64,000 nt of DNA. Source: Hevea brasiliensis (lineage: Eukaryota > Streptophyta > Magnoliopsida > Malpighiales > Euphorbiaceae). The position numbers and the translations under genes were made by a program. The stretch's first letter is position 1; each line of letters begins with the position of its first letter. Positions 11,701-21,768 of the stretch are shown here, in pieces. Where the stretch lies: contig NC_079507.1 of the NCBI RefSeq assembly GCF_030052815.1, positions 56,709,119-56,773,118 of the forward strand, in the 5' to 3' direction. The notes beneath the pieces were generated by a model. That model made no database searches. It saw only the letters and a list, made by a program, of their open reading frames with translations, and was not told the origin of the DNA.

Positions 11701-12311
11701 GCTATGGGTTTTGGTGTGTGAAAGCTTGGGAAATCAAGCTTGGAAGCTTGACAACAATAGAGAAAATGGGGAGGCAATGGTGGACGGCAAAGAGAGAGGG
11801 AGAAGAGGGAGTTGAGTGGAGAAGATGAAAGTGGGTGGGAGTTTGTCTTCTTGTGGGTTATATATTTTTATTTTTGTACTTTAATTTTTTGTTAAATTTC
11901 CATAAGCTTTTCTTTTCTTTTCTTTTCTTTTCTTTTCTTTTCTTTTCTTTTCTTTTCTTCTTGTTTCTTTTGTAATTCAATTTATAAAGTTTTAATTCAT
12001 ACTAATTATTTTAATTCTCTAAATTTTTAATTTAACATTTAGGTCAAAATTCACCTTTGGAGGTAAAATGACCAAAATGCCCTTAGGAGTGCATATTGGG
12101 TTATTTTTATTATTTTTGTACCAATTTATAAATTCTCTAAATTTTAATTTATTTTTCTCTACATTTTTCCTATATTTTCTTAACATTTATTTCTCCAATT
12201 TATGACTCCTCATTACAGTCTAGGTATAATTTCAGACATTTTGACTGTCCGAACAAACATTAGTCATCGGAACAGTAAAATGTATAGATTACTTATGGCG
12301 AGGGCGTTACA

Positions 12312-12640
12312 AATATTATCTTTACACATCTTTACTTTCATTAAACACAGGCTAAGCACTGCAATCTGCTTCATCCCATCATGACTCATAATTAGTGATA
12401 GAGGCAAATCCATTATTTGTATGCATAATATAAAAAAGAGGAATAATGAAGGTTGCCATAGAAATACATCCACGATGGATCACTTGCTCTAAGTGCAAGT
12501 AATAATCTTCAAAATAATTTTTATTTACGGTAAAATTGGAAGATTGTAAGTTGAATAAACCCAACATGGGAATCACGGCAGCAGTGCCTGGTCATGAAAG
12601 CAACAATATTGTGGTAGAATAATCATGTTGCAAATTATCC
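12312..12640. other. intergenic, no gene recognised
   Basis: This is AT-rich sequence between the Tekay right LTR and the first duplicated block. Short frames on both strands show no domain or coding bias. The five bases after the LTR (AATAT) would be one half of the element's target duplication. Confidence 0.5.
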
Positions 12641-13280
12641 TTTAGAAAAAATTTAATAAAATAAGAATAATTAATCTTCCTTTTCCATTTTTCATGTAAT
12701 TACATTCCATCGTTTTACTTTTACTAGCTTTCTTTTTATTATCCTTTATGCAATGCCTATATCTACTATGACCATTAGGATAGGAATTGATGAATTCAAA
12801 ATTTTTGATAAAAAAAGAATGCAGAAAATTAGTTCAATAAATTTAATTTCCATAATATTCTTTTATTTTATATATATATTATACTTAACTCTCTTAAGAG
12901 TGGGAATTGTTATTGTTAAGGCTTAAAAAATATTCACATGAGATACATAGTTAACAACCACAAAGCTATAGACCAAATGGATAAAGAAGATCATTTATCG
13001 ATACATAGTTAATTAATTTCACAAAATATACAATCAAGATCATTTCTCTGTTTATTTATTTCCTACGCCCCCCAAGCTAGTAAGCTAAATGGATTCAAGA
13101 AGAGAAACTTATTAAACAATCAAATATAGTTGTAGAAATAATATTGTAATATCTTATTCATCTGGCGCTATTATTATTGTAATCTCCCGACTTATGGCTA
13201 TACATATCTGTGCTGTCTCAAGCAAGAAGGGCTTTATTTATTTACTTTTTTTTTTTTTTTCTGTAGAAAGCTGGAAGGGC

Positions 13281-13286
13281 TTTATT
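13281..13286 (-). promoter_or_regulatory. possible poly(A) signal of the peptide gene
   Basis: The minus strand reads AATAAA about 55 bases after the stop codon at 13341. The same hexamer is kept in copy 2, near 18278. Confidence 0.4.
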
Positions 13287-13340
13287 GATGGCTTAATGGA
13301 ATGTGTACATATAAAAATATAAAAATTCTTAAGCTTAATT

Positions 13341-13638
13341 TCAGCCACCTTTACTATTGCCATGTCCGTCTGGTGGTGAAATATGAGGAGGCCCACCTGA
13401 TTTATTTTCCTCGAAAAAAAATGCATGTCGTCCACTCCTTTTATCTCCTGCAACAATTAATATTAAGAATTTACATTTAATCAGTAGATATTGAAATGTT
13501 TAATACATATAAAGTGTAACACTTACTGGGGTTGGGGATTTTGGATTCATCAATAGTGTGGGCTATTGATGAAGACAATAGCAAAACCAATATGATGATG
13601 CCAACAACACTAGTAAGCCATGCAGCCTTGCCAGCCAT
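13341..13638 (-). CDS. small secreted peptide precursor, 72 aa, two exons
   Basis: My model is exon 1 13638-13527 and exon 2 13447-13341, with an intron of 79 bases. The donor is CCA|GTAAGT and the acceptor TTGCAG|GAG. Joining gives 37 codons plus 1 base, then 107 bases ending in TGA. The protein starts MAGKAAW and has a strong signal-type hydrophobic core (residues 8-27, VVGIIILVLLLSSSIAHT). A short charged spacer with DKR and RSGRH basic sites follows, then a Gly/Pro/His-rich tail containing GGPPHISPPDGHGN. This layout (signal peptide, spacer, small Pro/Gly/His-rich C-terminus) is that of plant secreted signalling peptides. I do not recognise the family, and CLE, CEP, IDA and PIP consensus motifs are not matched. 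Both exons are conserved in a duplicate at 18279-19873, which supports the gene being real. Confidence 0.6.
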
Positions 13639-13930
13639 TTTCCTTTTCCTTTTTCTTTCCACAAAGAAGAAATTTGCATGTGGAGCTTCTTGCTTCCATT
13701 ATTCATCATCTTGCTGTTGTATATATACATAAAGGAAGCTTGAATATTGAATCTTAGAAAGAAAACCCTGACCGAAATTGACATTTTCCATTTGAAAAAA
13801 AAAAAAAAAAAACTTTATTTCTTCCAGAGTACGTCGTCAAGTAGTCCTTAACGCTGAACTAAAGCAGACTTCAAAAATGGATCGACTTACCCTTTTAAGT
13901 TCACACTGAATCAATTAAAATTCAATATTT

Positions 13931-14469
13931 AAAATGTAAAACAATTACAATATATATATATATATATATGTGTGTGTACGGAAAATATAAAATTTAATTT
14001 CTTGTTACAGTTACCTTTTTTCCCCTCAAGCAAAGCAAAATTTTTTTTAAAAAAAAAAATCAAGAACTAAAAATTTAAAACAAATGAACGAAGCCTAAAT
14101 AAATGGATTGCCAAAAAAATTAAAATTTAAGTTTCTTGTTGCAGTAACAGTATGGAATCTGTGTAGTCAGGTATTGTTGACGGGAATATTTATCTCAAAG
14201 TTTGTTCCGCAGCTAAGCATTAGAATTTCTTTGACGAGGAAATTAATATTGAGGTGTTGTTCTTTTACCATTGCTTGCACGTCGGTAAAGACAAAGTCCT
14301 CGTTTATGTATAGGACCAAGGAATTGTTCTTCTGGAAAATTTTCATCCTTCTAAGCTCTGACCATCCCAATTAGCAGTCAAAAGCTGATCTTGTTTTGAG
14401 AAATTCTAATTAGTTATCAGCTAGCGGGTGACTGGTTATTTCGATATTCGTGTAGGTAGCAACTGCAAG
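13931..14469. other. intergenic, low-complexity AT tracts
   Basis: Contains A and TA/TG runs (around 13954-13976) and no recognisable gene. Short frames at 14108-14374 on both strands have no domain signal. Confidence 0.5.
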
Positions 14470-14520
14470 CCTCGGTGGTCGGTGAGTTGCATAGGGACTC
14501 ACCGCTAGCTCCACCGGAGG
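14470..14520. other. GC-rich two-tier hairpin
   Basis: The outer arms are CCTCGGTGG (14470-14478) and CCACCGGAGG (14511-14520). The inner arms are GGTGAGT (14481-14487) and ACTCACC (14497-14503), with a 9-base loop between them. The surroundings are strongly AT-rich, so the hairpin stands out. Its function is unknown. Confidence 0.6.
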
Positions 14521-14573
14521 GACAAGTGTCTTGTGCTTTGGACAACTATATATCCAGGCATACCTACCTCATT

Positions 14574-14577
<4 letters not shown>

Positions 14578-14615
<38 letters not shown>
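14578..14615. repeat. (TA)n microsatellite
   Basis: About 19 uninterrupted TA units, seen directly. Confidence 0.95.
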
Positions 14616-14618
<3 letters not shown>

Positions 14619-14712
14619 TTATTTTAAAAATTAATAATTTAGCCTCAATATTTTAACTCGGTTAAAAGAAAAGTTCATCGTACTATTTTCTGTAAAATTT
14701 TCGTTAATTATT

Positions 14713-14975
14713 GATGCTGAACTTGCAAAAGTCCTTGTTAAAATCAACCATAAAGAAGGGAATATGCATGTAGTTTTTGATGTGCTTCCTGAAATGGCCA
14801 AGGGATGGTCTCATTCCAAATAGTGGCAGTGGAACTCCTGCTAATTCTTGGGGATTGTCTTTTTGATGGATAATTCATTATATCTGCCCTCAATTTTCAT
14901 TGAGCATATTTTGTCCTGTACAGGATAGAGCGAAATGTGCTTAGCGCCATGGTTTCCTTGTGATTTTGTGTTTTT
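14713..14975 (+). pseudogene. duplicated block A, gene relic (copy at 29331-29592)
   Basis: Collinear with 29331-29592, sharing blocks such as agaagggaatatg, ggaactcctgctaat and ggggattgtct. In the other copy one frame reads KEGNMDVVFYVL followed by MVKDGLIPS, which resembles the end of a pentatricopeptide repeat. Here the same frame is more damaged and meets a stop after AKGWSHSK. It is probably a relic of a gene tail. The family call is tentative. Confidence 0.45.
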
Positions 14976-16744
14976 GCGGAGCTAGAAATTAAGTTAGTAA
15001 GGCCAAAAAAAATTTTTTTGCTCAATTTAAAGGAAAAATATTTTATATAATAAAAAAATATTTATTAAGAGAGAAAAATAAATAATAATACATGTAAATT
15101 TTTAATATATAATAATAATTAAATAAAAAAAGAAAAAAATTTTATAAAATAATAAATTTTTATTATAATCTTATTAAATTTACCATTATTATTGGCAAAG
15201 AGAATTATTGCATAATTGTTTTATTATTAGTGTTATAAAAAACTTATGGAATAAAGTTTAATTTGACCCCTATATTTATTGGGAAAGTTTAATTTAGCTT
15301 ATTTTTAATTTTTGATCTAATTTAATCTATGAATTTTGATTTATGTTTAAATTAGCCTAATTAATAAAAATGTGTAATTATTTAATTATTTTGTTAAATA
15401 TTAAAATATTATTTTTATATTATATAATTAATTAATAAAATAAAAATATTATTTTTATTATTTAATATTATTAATTAAACTGAAAATATAAAAAAATCTT
15501 TTTATATAATTAATTAAAATTAAAAATTATTACTATTTTAATTAATAATATTAAATAATAAAAATAATATTTTTATTTAATTAATTATACAATATAAAAA
15601 ATAAATATTTTAATATTAAAAAATAATTAAATATTAAATAATTTATTTAAATAAATTATTTGATATATAAATAAATTAATTAAATAATTATATAATATAA
15701 AAATAATATTTCAATATTAACAAAAGTTATTTTTTAATATTATTTAAATAAAATAATTAAATATTTTAAAAATGATATTAAAATATTATTCTTATATTAT
15801 ATAATTTGTATAATTAAAATATTAAATAAATTATTTTTATATTATATTTTAATATTAAAAAATGATATTTTTTGTTAATTCAATATATATATATATTGCC
15901 GCATTGAACCGTCCAGTCGCCCACTCTTCCTTGTTCCCTCCTTTCTCAAAAGTCTCACGCCTCAATCCTTTCATTACTTCGAGCCTCTGTCTCTCTACTT
16001 CAAAATTTCTCTATTCTCCCCTCTTATTTTTTCATTTTTCCATTTCAAAATCACAAGTCCCCTCTTCTCTCAATGCTCTGTGCGTCTCTTACATCTCCAT
16101 TCTCCAGCCTCCATCCTCAGATGCATCTCCCATCTCACGTCTTCAAGCTCAAGATTTGGCGCACCCATAGATTCAATGCTTCTGGGCAGATTCATCTCCA
16201 GATTTGACGCTCCACATATTCATCTCCAGTCTTCCATCTCATCTCCCATCTCTTCTTCCATCAATGGACTAACATTTTTTATTGTCTAAATGCAAAACCT
16301 TGTCGGCTATTGCTTCTGGGCAGAGGTGGGTCACCTCGTTGGCTTTTGTTTAGCTGTTCAAGAACTGGGTTTTATGGGATTATAGCAGTTGCTGGGTTTT
16401 ATAATGTTTGATTATTAAAATTATTGGGTTTTGTACATTTGTATGCTTGATTGTTGAAATTGTTAGTTTTGCATTTTTTGATTGTTAGAATTGTTGGTTT
16501 TATTGTTAATTTGGTTGTTGAAATTCCATGTTTCTGTGTCTGTTTGGCTGAAATTTGCTTGAAATCAATGGGCATGAAGCTATTGAAACTGGGATTGTTG
16601 AGATGGAACAAAACTGATGGGCTTGAACCGATTTGATTAGGTTCGATTCGATTCCTTTCTCGGTTCGGTTTCAGTTAGCATTTTACATGAGTTTGGTTTT
16701 TCGATTTTTTAAATTCTAACTCGAATTGAAACCGGACCGACTGA
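14976..16744. other. insertion relative to the 29.3-kb copy; AT-rich MITE debris and CT-rich tract
   Basis: This stretch is absent between the two similarity blocks of the copy at 29.3-30.0 kb. It contains an AT-rich region whose start (15249-15420, GGAATAAAGTTTAATTTGACC) matches the left part of the MITE at 50726. It also holds a CT-rich stretch (15900-16270) without a convincing gene, and an end (16630-16740) with CGGTTCGG and GAAACCGGACCG motifs like hAT-type MITE ends. I see no intact coding sequence. Confidence 0.5.
15249..15850 (+). repeat. truncated copy of the 50.7-kb MITE
   Basis: The first 170 bases or so match the left end of the MITE at 50726-51425 (GGAATAAAG, tattgggaa.gtt.aattta, then the same TAATTAATTAA-rich interior). 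The matching right terminal inverted repeat is not found before 15890, so the copy is truncated or rearranged. Confidence 0.6.
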
Positions 16745-17420
16745 ATGCTCTCCCTTGCGCGCGGCAGGCTGCAGAGGATCTTTATCACTTCCCATATTTT
16801 CTTGTGATTTAGATGCCCGTGAGTTTTCTAATTTACGTTCAGACTTGCCTTTTCTTGTCAGCAGTTCATGACAAATGTAATTTATGCATGTTACATGCAC
16901 CAACTGTCCACATACCATGATATAAATATACGACTTTGATTGCATTAGTTTAAATTGCCTTCCCCTGCATGTGTTACTACTGTCCATAGTTACTGTATGC
17001 ACCAGAAGAGATTGTTTAAGCTTTTCCACATTCATGCAGTCTCCTGCTAGAGCTTTAGGCATATATTCTGTGCAGTAAACCAATCAACCCCTTGTTTTTA
17101 TTTTCATTTTGATTGATCCAGCAACTATTACTGTCAAGTATGGGGTCGTTCGCCTTTTTTTCTTATGTTTCTTCTCTTTTGCATGTACTTAACATCTCTT
17201 TTTAATCACCGTCTGCCATTTACATATCCATGAACATTGAGACTTCCAAGAAATACAATATTTAACTATCCTATTTCAAGTTTTGGAGTAGATCATTGGG
17301 CGTCTTGCCTCTATTTGTTGTCATAGTGTTATTTCAACCACTAATATCTCTACATGAAGATGGAATTCCTTCCCCACTTCTTTCAATTCTTCTGTTTTAA
17401 GAGTTGATTCTTACCATCTA
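16745..17420. repeat. duplicated block B (copy at 29600-30030)
   Basis: Similarity to 29628-29670 (GGCAGGCTGCAGAGGATC / ctgcaggccgcagaggattc) resumes at about 16760. After an unmatched stretch of about 350 bases (16805-17150) it resumes to 17400 (catgaacattgagacttcc, tcatttcaaccactaatat-type blocks, cccacttctttcaattcttc). No gene was recognised. Confidence 0.7.
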
Positions 17421-18645
17421 ATATTATCTAATTAAAAGTGTTTTTTTAGCAGCAGCAAAACTAAACAAGACCCTTAATGTGACAAATAGTAACTACTGAG
17501 TTATGTACTGTAAGATAGTTATATTAATTTGTCACAATAAATATAATAAATCTCATAATAGATAAATTAAAAGGTTGAAATTCAAAGCCTCTCATTTATT
17601 ACACATTTAAAAATGAAGAAAAACAACTATTCATTGGCAATATTTGAAGATTTTTAAACCCTAATTAATTACCCATTAACTCATATTCCTTTTTAAAAAA
17701 TTAAATAGAATCAGAATAATTAATCTTCTTTTTTTTTTTTCCATTTTTATGTAATTACATTCCATCTTTTTACCTTTTTAATTAGCTTTCTTTTAATTAT
17801 TCTTTATGCAATGCCTAAATCGACTATGAACATTATTATAGGAATTGATGCATTCAGAAATTTTTAATAACAAAAGAATATAGAAATTTTGTTCAATAAA
17901 TTTAATTCCATAATATTCTTTTTTGTTTTATATATTATATAGTAACACTTAAGAATGTGAATTGTTATTGCTAATTAAGGCTTAAAACATGTTTACATGA
18001 GTTCACAAACTACAATTATAAATAATTAACGACCACATTAACCTGCAGACCAAATGGATAAACAAGATCATTTATCAATACATAGTCATTAATTAATTTC
18101 ACAAATTTACACCCCCTAGCTAGCAAGCTACATGGATCGAAGAAGAGGAACTTAATTATTAAACAATCATATATAATTGTAGAAATAATATTTTAATCTC
18201 TTATTCATCAGGCGCCATTTTATTATAATCTTCCAACTTATAGCTACACATCTGTGCTGCCCTCAAGCTAGAAGGGCTTTATTGATGGCTTAATGGGGTG
18301 TGCGCATATATAATGTATGTGTTCGTCAGCTTAATTTCCACCACCTTCTTTACCGGACTTTTGTGGCCGTCTGGTAGTGAAATATGAGAAGCCCCACCCA
18401 ATTTATTTACCTCGAAATAAAATGCATGTTGTCCACTCTTCTTATCTCCTGCTACGTAATATTAAGAATTTACATTTAATTAAGTAGATATTTAAATGTT
18501 AAATATAAAGTAGGCCTACTCAGGAAAATGCATAATAGGTGCACTACTTGCTGGGGTTGGGGATTTTGGATTCATCAATAGTGTAGGCTATTGATGAAGA
18601 CAATAGCAAAACCAATATGATGATGCCAACAACAGTAGTAAGCCA

Positions 18646-19842
18646 TAAGAGTGGTCACAGTTTAGGAACTGTTCCTAATGAATTTTCAATCCCTAGTTAA
18701 GCACAATAAAATTATAAACCTGAATTAAATCGTCATGGGATGGTATGGAAAATGGTTTCTAAATCGTTGATTCCAGTTTGATTCTCAATTTAAAATGATT
18801 TTAAAGGTGGTTTGAAAAATGATGATTCAAAACGGTTTAGAGGGTAGTTTAGGAGATGTTTAGAAAAAAAAAAATAAAAGAAAATTTTATTAATTTAGAA
18901 TTAAGTTATATTTGTAAAAATAATTTAATTTTTCTTTAAAATCTTTTACTCAAAATAAAATAATAAAAAAAGAATGAAATTAATTTATTTTTAAAATTTT
19001 ATTAATTTAGAATTAAGTTATATTTGTAAAAATAATTTAATTTTTCTTTAAAATCTTTTACTCAAAATAAAATAATAAAAAAAGAATGAAATTAATTTAT
19101 TTTTAAGAAAAATTTAATAAAAAAAGATTTAAATTTATTTAAAAACTTAAAGATAAAATTATTTTTTTTAAAGAAGTTAAAAAAAGATACATGAATTTAA
19201 TTTTGTCTATGTATCATTTTGAGATTTTGAGGAATCAAAGTTTTTAGTTCTATTGCTTGCCATTTTTCTAAAAATTGCATGATAATTTGATAATTTAAAA
19301 AAAAAGGTATAAAATAAAAAAAATTACAATAGAGGGTATTGAAAATTTTTTTGAGGATATAAAATAATTATAGAGTAATTGAGATAATATTGAAAATTTT
19401 AGTGAGTGTATAAAATAATAAAAATAAGAAAATAAGAAAATTGAGAGAGTATTGAGAATTAAAAAGAGTGTAGAAAATAATTATTTATAGAATTTGAGAG
19501 AAATTGAGAGAATATTGAGAATTGAAGAGAGCATAGAAAATAATTATTTAGTAAATTTAAGATCTATGTAAATGAATTAGAAGTAGGGTGATGTATTATT
19601 GAATTTTTTTGTATTAAAATGCCAGTTTGATTCAATTTGGAACTGCAAGTTCAATCCGGTTTGAAACCGTTAGTTCATATTTTCTGAAAAATATATGAAC
19701 CTGAACCAAACCACAGAATGGCTGTTTCGGTCCAATTCGAATGCATATCCAATTTTGACTGATTGTAGTCCATTTTTCTAATTTTAACCGAATTAGTTTC
19801 AATTTGGTTTTGATTAAAAATCAGACCGTGGCCACCCCTACC
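18646..19842. mobile_element. hAT-like non-autonomous transposon (MITE) in the peptide-gene duplicate
   Basis: The ends are imperfect inverted repeats: AGAGTGGTCACAG at the left, and the reverse complement of the right end reads TAGGGGTGGCCACGG. Copies of aagcca(t) flank the insert: AAGCCATA at 18640-18647 and AAGCCATG at 19843-19850. That is an 8-base near-perfect duplication of the site seen once in copy 1. Eight-base duplications and TAGGGGTGG ends fit the hAT superfamily. The interior codes for nothing and holds a 112-base tandem duplication. The exact border is uncertain by 2 bases. Confidence 0.75.
18881..19104. repeat. 112-base tandem duplication inside the hAT-like element
   Basis: The unit starting aaaattttattaatttag at 18881 recurs at 18993 almost unchanged. 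It is AT-rich and non-coding. Confidence 0.9.
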
Positions 19843-19931
19843 AAGCCATGCAGCCTTGAGCCTTGCCAGCCATTTTCTTTTTCCTTATTTCCTTTCCACC
19901 TATATATGTATGGTTTTCATCTTTGTGTTGC

Positions 19932-19994
<63 letters not shown>
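19932..19994. repeat. (TA)n(GA)n compound microsatellite
   Basis: A TA run from 19932 leads into about 23 GA units (19949-19994). The Arg-Glu and Ser-Leu repeat frames here are artefacts of this repeat. Confidence 0.95.
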
Positions 19995-19995
<1 letters not shown>

Positions 19996-20170
19996 GCACA
20001 CAAAGAAAGGTTGAATATTCAATCTTAGAAAGAAAACCCTGACCCAAATTTTGCATTTTCCATTTAAAAAATAAATAAACTTTATTTCTTCCAGAGTAGG
20101 TGTTAATTACGTCCTTAACGCTGAACTAAAGCGGACTTCAAAAATGGACTTATACCTTTTAAGTTCACCC

Positions 20171-21400
20171 AAAATTAATTTCTTGCTACAGTTATGTCAA
20201 GAGTTTCAGTCTAAAGATTTACAATGAATTCAAAGGCTTATCTATAATTAATTAGTTCTAATTTGTTGATTCAAATCTAAATAAACTTATCTCACACTTC
20301 ACCAACTTACCTGACCCCAGTATTGAATTCAGTAATAAGTTGCTTTTTTTTTTTTCCTTCAAGTAAAGCAAAATTATTTAAGTTTGATTAAAAAAAATAA
20401 AAATTTAAAAGTCTAAATTAATGAATTAGCAATTGAAGGTTTTTAAGCGTCAAAAATCATAGTATATTTTTTTATAACTTTCCCTAAAATAAAATAAATA
20501 AATAAATAAATAATTTCAGCTTGGCAGTTGGCTAGCAATTGAAAGCCCAAAATCTCAATTTTCTTGAGGTACACAAAATTTTGAATCAGAGGTAGCTGAC
20601 ATAAAACCAAACGAGTTTTAAAAACTTAATTTTATTAAATACTTCAAATCAATTAAAATTTCATCACTATAATTTAAAGATAAATCACTTATATAAATAA
20701 TTATAATTATTTAAATTTTGAAAGATTTAATTATATTGACAATATTTGAGTTAATTATTTGATGAGAAATATATTCCATTTACTTATTTGTTCGCTTATA
20801 TTACCATCAAATTTTAATATTCTCATAAAGAGAAATATTTACTTTCTATTATTAAGCTCTTACTCAAATAATAAAGTAAAATACATAATAATTTCATGAA
20901 TAAAAAAAATCCTTACAGTAAAAAAAAAATAACAAATTTTTATAAAGAAAGAAATATCAAAATGAGACAACAAATTCTCCTTCACATCAGTTGTTAAAAG
21001 ATTAAAAAGTATATTTAAAATAAGGAAAGAGGAGAACCTACAAACTTCTTTTCTCTCTCTTTTTCTAAATAAAATATTTATTTTTTTTCTTTTTTAATTA
21101 TATCAAAATTAATATATATTCTTAATTTTTAAAAATTAATAATTTAGTCTTTAAATTTTTATTTGTTAAACGGAAGGTCCCTCCATCCTGCTTTTGAGGA
21201 ATGATCAAAATACCTTCAAATTAATTTTATTATCTTTAAATTATGTCACAATTAATATATATGTCCCTCCATTTTTAAAAAATAAATAGTTTAATCTATA
21301 TATTTTGATCCGAAAACACATTATTTTCAAATATAAATAGAGTGGCTTTCAATTTAATAAAGTCAAAATAAAGGGATTAAACCATTAATTTTTAAAAATT

Positions 21401-21440
<40 letters not shown>

Positions 21441-21497
21441 GATATAATTTACAGAAAAAAAGTAATTTAAAATTTATAATTTTAAATTTAATTTAGG
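20171..21497. other. intergenic, AT-rich, no gene recognised
   Basis: Poly-A/T runs and a (TA)n tract near 21411-21437. No coding frame or structural RNA was recognised. Confidence 0.5.
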
Positions 21498-21502
21498 GTT
21501 GT

Positions 21503-21734
21503 TATTGGAAAGGCAGCTGTTAGCTGCCACTTATTTTGCATTTATTTAGGGCATTTGTTTAGGAATTTTTATGTGCATATCTGTTCTTACTTTTGTTGTA
21601 TGATTCTGATACAATTTTGGTAGTTTAGCTTGATTAGGAACCTATTTGTTAGCTATAATTTTTTATATATATCTTTGATTTATGGGGCAATAAACATCAG
21701 AATTCTTATTCCAAAATTTCTTAGTTCTTTTACA
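21503..21734 (+). repeat. 5' LTR of the copia element
   Basis: Starts TATTGGAAAGGCAGC (TG decayed to TA in both LTRs) and ends CTTTTACA. It matches 28689-28913 nearly base for base. Confidence 0.93.
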
Positions 21735-21747
21735 TGGTATCAAAGCC
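21735..21747 (+). other. primer binding site of the copia element
   Basis: TGGTATCAAAGCC directly follows the LTR. It is the initiator-Met tRNA type PBS common in plant copia elements. Confidence 0.85.
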
Positions 21748-21768
21748 ATAGTTGATGAAAAAAAAAAT

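Larger units (their letters stand above)
1..12311 (-). mobile_element. Ty3/gypsy Tekay/Del-like chromovirus LTR retrotransposon (left end outside window)
   Basis: The element reads on the minus strand. Its 5' LTR is 7231-12311, followed by a primer binding site (7214-7225), a decayed gag-pol (7088-2361), a polypurine tract (about 2351-2362) and the 3' LTR (2349 to beyond base 1). Bases 1-2349 repeat 9972-12311 with roughly one difference per 20-25 bases over the first 170 bases, judged by eye. The integrase-chromodomain order, the initiator-methionine PBS and multi-kilobase LTRs opening TGTAACGCCC are known traits of the Tekay/Del chromovirus lineage. Only the right flank (AATAT at 12312) is visible, so the target duplication cannot be tested. 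The copy cannot make its own protein because of many in-frame stops. Confidence 0.93.
7231..12311 (-). repeat. 5' LTR of the Tekay-like element, enlarged by a nested solo LTR
   Basis: The plus strand runs from TGTGACGCCCC at 7231 to GAGGGCGTTACA at 12311, giving a TG...CA LTR with about 10-base imperfect inverted ends. The 5,081-base length includes a 1,545-base insertion (7466-9010). Without it and one target copy the LTR is about 3.5 kb, close to the related 3.6-kb solo LTR at 54461-58061 in this window. The 9200-9400 part is collinear with the reverse complement of 57430-57620 (the block reading gggccctaccaaaat). Confidence 0.9.
12640..13930. repeat. segmental duplication, copy 1
   Basis: Similar in order and orientation to 17685-20170. 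Shared landmarks include the TTTATGCAATGCCTA block (12745/17808), the two exons of the peptide gene, and the aactttatttcttccagagta block (13811/20079). Copy 2 is longer because it carries a hAT-like insertion. The two copies sit about 5 kb apart and point the same way, as in a local tandem duplication. Confidence 0.85.
18279..19873 (-). pseudogene. second copy of the small secreted peptide gene, disrupted
   Basis: The ATG at 19873 (protein start MAGKA) is followed by a 7-base CAAGGCT duplication that shifts the frame. A hAT-like insertion of about 1.2 kb (18646-19842) then lies inside exon 1. The rest of exon 1 (to 18552) keeps the same signal-peptide core and DESKIPNP. The intron donor is GC (CCA|GCAAGT) instead of GT. 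Exon 2 (from 18448) reads RDKKSGQHAFYFEVNK then GGASHISLPDGH, and runs past the copy-1 stop to a TAA at 18279. The original peptide cannot be made, although the mature-peptide region has diverged without stops. Confidence 0.7.
17685..20170. repeat. segmental duplication, copy 2, carrying a hAT-like insertion
   Basis: The counterpart of 12640-13930 in the same orientation. It includes the broken second peptide gene and is split by the insertion at 18646-19842. Confidence 0.85.

Noticed and set aside
13563..13784. Minus-strand 73-codon frame overlapping the peptide gene start
   Set aside because: It is in another frame, covers the probable 5' UTR, and lacks the conserved exon pair.
16399..16636. 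Asn/Thr/Lys-rich minus frame and its plus-strand partner
   Set aside because: Built from repeated attgtt(g)-type low-complexity sequence (cttaattgttgaaattg, gattgttagaattgttgg); not a gene.
19804..20056. Plus- and minus-strand frames with Arg-Glu and Ser-Leu repeats
   Set aside because: Produced by the (GA)n microsatellite and the end of the hAT-like insertion; no gene structure.
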